Shown in pieces: positions 7,327 to 10,218 of a stretch of 10,218 nucleotides of DNA. The position numbers and the translations under genes were made by a program. This DNA comes from Methylococcaceae bacterium UBA659 (GTDB lineage: Bacteria; Pseudomonadota; Gammaproteobacteria; Methylococcales; Methylomonadaceae): contig DBNZ01000226.1 of assembly GCA_002299495.1 (NCBI GenBank), forward strand, positions 1 to 10,218, in the 5' to 3' direction. Each line of letters starts with the position of its first letter. Positions within the stretch are counted from its first letter, which is position 1. The notes under the pieces were generated by a model. That model was not told the origin of the DNA and made no database searches. It saw only the letters and a program-made list of their open reading frames with translations.

Positions 7327-8157
7327 ATGAACAACGCCCCTGATTTCATTTGCATAGGAATGCAAAAAGCAGGCACCACTTGGCTGGCCGCCAATTTAGG
7401 CCAGCATCCCGATGTCTGGATTCCGCCGATTAAGGAAATCCATTATTTTGACGAAGTCCATGTCGATCCCGATTGGCATATCAGGAGAAGAAACGCAGCG
7501 GCCAATAACCTAAAGCGATTTGACCCGCAAAGCAAAGACAAAACGGTTTTAAAAGAAATCGCCTTTTGGCGGCACATGGAACAGTTGCAGCTCAATGACG
7601 CCTGGTATAAAACCATCTGGTCGACCTATTTTTATGAAGGCGCCAAGCAAGTGCTGGGCGAGATGACGCCGGATTATTCAATTTTGCCGTTATCCGGCGT
7701 TGAACATGTATTTAAAATTGCCCCCACGGCCAAGATCATCATCTTGTTGCGTGATCCGGTAGAAAGGACATGGTCCAGCACCCGTATGTATGCCAAGGAA
7801 CAAGACCATGATCCGGCTGTTCATTTCAAGGAACCCTTTATTATCGACCGGAGCCGCATTGTCGAGATGCTGGAAAAATGGGAAAAAGTTTTCCCCAAAA
7901 AGAATTTATTCATTGCGTTTTATGAAGATGTCGCCAACCGCCCTTATTGGTTGCTGGAAGCGACCTGCAAATTTTTAGGCATTGGTTTTAATAAGGCTTA
8001 TTTTCAAGAGGCGACTGAAAAGGTCCATGTTGGCGCCAATTCAGATATGCCTGAAAAAGTATTGGAACATTATAAAATGCTTTTCCACGACGATATTGTT
8101 TATGCACGCAACCGTTTTAAAAGCTATGCGGCGGATTGGCATACCCATTACTATTGA
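7327..8157 (+). CDS. PAPS-dependent carbohydrate sulfotransferase (first of three)
   Basis: Predicted to transfer sulfate from PAPS to a hydroxyl or amino group of a glycan in the cytoplasm. At 276 residues it has the normal length for a single-domain sulfotransferase. The 5'-phosphosulfate loop is GMQKAGTTWL at 11-20 with Lys14. KEIHYF at 36-41 places Glu37 where heparan-type sulfotransferases carry their catalytic Glu. The 3'-phosphate site is LLRDPVERTWS at 140-150 with Arg142 and Ser150, and FYEDV at 198-202 is also typical of the family. No signal peptide or membrane segment is seen. It starts 20 bases after the large glycosyltransferase gene, so it probably shares that operon and acts on the product of the upstream enzymes. 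Acceptor specificity is unknown; a lipid or protein acceptor is less likely given the neighbours. Confidence 0.9.
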   Translation: MNNAPDFICIGMQKAGTTWLAANLGQHPDVWIPPIKEIHYFDEVHVDPDWHIRRRNAAANNLKRFDPQSKDKTVLKEIAFWRHMEQLQLNDAWYKTIWSTYFYEGAKQVLGEMTPDYSILPLSGVEHVFKIAPTAKIIILLRDPVERTWSSTRMYAKEQDHDPAVHFKEPFIIDRSRIVEMLEKWEKVFPKKNLFIAFYEDVANRPYWLLEATCKFLGIGFNKAYFQEATEKVHVGANSDMPEKVLEHYKMLFHDDIVYARNRFKSYAADWHTHYY

Positions 8158-8277
8158 TGCACCGGAAATCCCAAAATGCCTCGGATAGTAAACCTCTGTT
8201 TCCGTTGATTTAGCTGAACGCCATCACTTTTCCAGTCCGAATCCCCCCTTCCATTTTAATCATCCCAAGCAGCCTTT
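8158..8277. other. Intergenic spacer between first and second sulfotransferase genes
   Basis: A 120-base gap with no obvious gene, terminator hairpin or strong promoter. The bases before the ATG at 8278 lack a good Shine-Dalgarno sequence (AGCAG at 8269-8273 is the nearest purine-rich word). The gap is longer than expected in a tight operon, so separate transcription of the next gene is possible but not shown. Confidence 0.5.
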
Positions 8278-9153
8278 ATGATTGAAAATTTATTATTATG
8301 CGTCGGCGCCCAAAAGTCAGGTACCACCTGGTTACATGCCCAATTGAAAGACCACCCTCAAATTGGGTTTTCCAATGTCAAAGAAATCCACTACTTCAAT
8401 ACGATACACAAAGGCAGCGTGTTATTGGCGCGGCGCAAGGTAAATCGGTTGGAAAAAATCATAAAGAACAACCGCATGGGATTGGAGCGTTATTTCGCGA
8501 ATTTGTCCGCAGGCAAGCCGGTAAACAAAGGGCTACAGCAATTGCTTTCCCCCGTGGATGACCCGTGGTACATCGATCAATTCCCTAAAAAGAACCGTAA
8601 ATATTGCGCCGATTTCACCCCCGAATACGCATTATTGCCGGATGCAGGCTTTGAAAATATCAAACGGGTGGCAAAAAACCGCAAGGTCATTTTCATCATG
8701 CGTGATCCCATAGACCGGGCCAAATCGGCTATGCGCTACTTTTACGAAACCCAAGGGAAAACGATCAATGACATAGGCCACGAACAAATCCTGAAATTAG
8801 CGACATCTGACTTTATCATCCACATGTCTTCTTATGATATAACGATAAAAAGGCTGGATAAGCATTTTGCCCAGGACGATGTCTTGTACTTATTTTACGA
8901 AGATGTCATGAAGGACAAGCAAACAGGCATTAACCAAGTAACCGATTTTCTGAATATAATCGCGATACAAAATTCCGCAGAACAATTGGAAAAGAGGGTA
9001 AATGTGACATCTTTTTATGATTTTTCCGAACAGGTTGATGAAATACTTAAGTCAAGACTCCAGAAAACCTATGAATTTTTAGGTAGCAGGTTCAAAGTAC
9101 TGCCTGAACCGTGGCCACGGGCATTTGATCGCACGCTTGAGCAGGCGGTTTAA
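8278..9153 (+). CDS. PAPS-dependent carbohydrate sulfotransferase (second of three)
   Basis: Predicted cytoplasmic glycan sulfotransferase of 291 residues, paralogous to its neighbours. The PAPS 5'-phosphosulfate loop is GAQKSGTTWL at 10-19 with Lys13. KEIHYF at 35-40 gives candidate catalytic Glu36, identical in motif to the first copy. The 3'-phosphate motif is IMRDPIDRAKS at 140-150 with Arg142 and Ser150, and LFYEDV lies at 205-210. ADFTPEYALLP at 111-121 corresponds to GEMTPDYSILP in the first sulfotransferase. Outside these motifs the sequence differs substantially, especially a Lys/Arg-rich stretch at about 52-85 and the C-terminal 60 residues, where acceptor binding is expected to vary. 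The ATG at 8278 begins directly before the conserved strand leading to the PAPS loop, so no earlier start is needed, although its ribosome binding site is weak. Confidence 0.9.
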   Translation: MIENLLLCVGAQKSGTTWLHAQLKDHPQIGFSNVKEIHYFNTIHKGSVLLARRKVNRLEKIIKNNRMGLERYFANLSAGKPVNKGLQQLLSPVDDPWYIDQFPKKNRKYCADFTPEYALLPDAGFENIKRVAKNRKVIFIMRDPIDRAKSAMRYFYETQGKTINDIGHEQILKLATSDFIIHMSSYDITIKRLDKHFAQDDVLYLFYEDVMKDKQTGINQVTDFLNIIAIQNSAEQLEKRVNVTSFYDFSEQVDEILKSRLQKTYEFLGSRFKVLPEPWPRAFDRTLEQAV

Positions 9154-9286
9154 TGCACATATCGGTATGACCCTAGCCAACCCGTCGTTTTAATAGAGCG
9201 AACCATGCGTCGCTACCCGGAAAAACAAGTCCGCTAGGCCAAGCTATCGACCACAGGTTTTTTATTTAATTGATTAGGAATGAATC
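9154..9286. other. Intergenic spacer between second and third sulfotransferase genes
   Basis: A 133-base gap without a gene. It contains a short inverted repeat, AGCGA at 9197-9201 and TCGCT at 9210-9214 with an eight-base loop, too weak and lacking a T run to be called a terminator. The last 30 bases are AT-rich, ahead of a good ribosome binding site. I see no convincing promoter. Confidence 0.5.
9276..9280 (+). promoter_or_regulatory. Ribosome binding site of the third sulfotransferase
   Basis: AGGAA lies six bases before the ATG at 9287, the best-placed Shine-Dalgarno sequence in the window. It fixes this start; the overlapping ATG at 9280 is out of frame. Confidence 0.7.
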
Positions 9287-10111
9287 ATGATTCCAAAATT
9301 GCTGATTGGCGCGGGCGCCATGAAAGCGGGTACGACTTGGCTTTATAGACAGTTACAACCCCATCCCGCCATCCACTTTACCCCGGTAAAAGAACTCTGT
9401 TATTTCTCTTATCGCAATGGTATTGGTAAGCAATTGGATTATGCTGAGCGTAACAAGAAATATCAACGAGCCTTAAGTCGTAATATGCGAAAAAAAGCCA
9501 TTACATGGTACGAGCGTTATGCACAGCCTGGTGAATTAAATAACGCATGGTATTGCTCGTTATTCAAGGGGATTCCCGAAGAGGTTTATTGCGCCGATTT
9601 TTCCAATTTATATGCCGTGTTGTCGGAAGAATCCTTGGCGCAAATAGCGGACGTCGCCAAGCAAATCAGAGTGGTTTACACCCTGCGTGATCCGCTCGAA
9701 AGGTTATGGTCTCAAGTTAAGTTCCATTTCAAGTTTATCGGCAATGAAGACGGCGTCGGTCGCATGTCCGATGCCGCATTTCAGAAAATGATCAATACGC
9801 CCAGATTTTGGGTTCATGCGGAATATTTTTTGAATTATCAAAAACTTGTTAATGTGTTTGGCAAAGAACGTGTGCATTTGTTTTATCTTGAGGATTTCGT
9901 TGCTTTCCCCCAAAGCTCGTTATGGAATTTGGAAAAATTTTTAGATATCCCGCATGTTGAGTACCACAGTGATTCCACTGAAAAAAAGATAAATAAAACA
10001 AAAGATCTGCTGATACCGGATTCATGGCGACTGATGGCGCAAGAAAAGTTGCAGCCCATATACGAAGAACTCTATGCGGAAAGATTGCACCACCCTTCGT
10101 GGCATTGGTGA
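9287..10111 (+). CDS. PAPS-dependent carbohydrate sulfotransferase (third of three)
   Basis: Predicted cytoplasmic glycan sulfotransferase of 274 residues. The PAPS 5'-phosphosulfate loop is GAMKAGTTWL at 10-19 with Lys13. The candidate catalytic Glu36 sits in KELCYF (35-40), where the His of the KEIHYF motif in the other two copies is Cys38. The 3'-phosphate motif is TLRDPLERLWS at 132-142 with Arg134 and Ser142. LFYLEDF at 198-204 replaces the FYEDV form, with one inserted residue. A Lys/Arg-rich segment at about 48-70 may contact an anionic acceptor. The gene is visibly more AT-rich than the first two genes of the window, and it has its own strong ribosome binding site after a 133-base gap. 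These differences suggest a distinct acceptor site and perhaps a different origin from the other copies. Family assignment is firm; substrate is unknown. Confidence 0.9.
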   Translation: MIPKLLIGAGAMKAGTTWLYRQLQPHPAIHFTPVKELCYFSYRNGIGKQLDYAERNKKYQRALSRNMRKKAITWYERYAQPGELNNAWYCSLFKGIPEEVYCADFSNLYAVLSEESLAQIADVAKQIRVVYTLRDPLERLWSQVKFHFKFIGNEDGVGRMSDAAFQKMINTPRFWVHAEYFLNYQKLVNVFGKERVHLFYLEDFVAFPQSSLWNLEKFLDIPHVEYHSDSTEKKINKTKDLLIPDSWRLMAQEKLQPIYEELYAERLHHPSWHW

Positions 10112-10218
10112 TGCTTTTTTCCTGTCGGGTTAGAAGCGTTACCATTTTTGTGTCAAATAAGCTAAAAATATCTTTAACTAACGTTACCTAGTAGCGAGTT
10201 TTTAATCCCGTTTGCCGC
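10112..10218. other. Non-coding end of window
   Basis: The final 107 bases are AT-rich with no recognisable gene start, tRNA or terminator. TAACGTTA at 10179-10186 is an eight-base perfect palindrome of unknown meaning. The next gene of the locus, if any, begins outside the window. Confidence 0.5.

Noticed and set aside
9197..9214. AGCGA/TCGCT hairpin between second and third sulfotransferases as a terminator
   Set aside because: Stem of only five pairs and no downstream T run.
7327..10111. The three sulfotransferase genes as a recent tandem amplification
   Set aside because: Similarity is limited to the family motifs and fold landmarks; the remaining protein sequence and the DNA are divergent, so they are old paralogues or separate acquisitions.

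Overview
The window holds five complete genes, all on the + strand, and reads as part of a surface-polysaccharide locus that builds and then sulfates a glycan. Order: a 547-base leader without a supportable gene; an 887-residue bifunctional glycosyltransferase; a 1363-residue multidomain glycosyltransferase starting 3 bases after the first gene stops; then three consecutive small sulfotransferases of 276, 291 and 274 residues. No RNA genes, CRISPR arrays, insertion sequences or phage genes were seen. No polymerase, flippase, Wzc-like or outer-membrane export gene lies inside the window, so it is only part of a larger locus.

The organism is probably a Gram-negative proteobacterium of intermediate GC. 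The repeat-plus-glycosyltransferase architecture, frequent TTG leucine codons and general sequence character are compatible with a gammaproteobacterium such as a methanotroph (Methylococcales). This is an impression from sequence style, not a demonstrated assignment. GC falls along the locus: sampled lines of the first gene are above 50 percent, while sampled lines of the last gene are near 33 to 40 percent.

The two large proteins carry four apparent glycosyltransferase domains: GT2-type plus GT4-type in the first, and two GT4/GT-B-type domains in the second. Each also has its own non-catalytic N-terminal repeat region: four tandem 37-38-residue repeats in the first, and two copies of a module of about 90 residues separated by an acidic linker in the second. 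The three sulfotransferases each keep a PAPS 5'-phosphosulfate loop (KxGTT), a candidate catalytic Glu in a KE(I/L) motif, and an RDP...S 3'-phosphate-binding motif. They are clearly paralogous but divergent, which suggests different acceptor positions. The likely division of labour is that the large proteins assemble an oligosaccharide in the cytoplasm and the sulfotransferases decorate it. The acceptor, the linkage and the final polymer cannot be read from the sequence.

The leader (1-547) is unusually long and structured, with several inverted repeats and an imperfect match to the ops element recognised by RfaH-type antiterminators. It may control expression of the long operon, but this is tentative.
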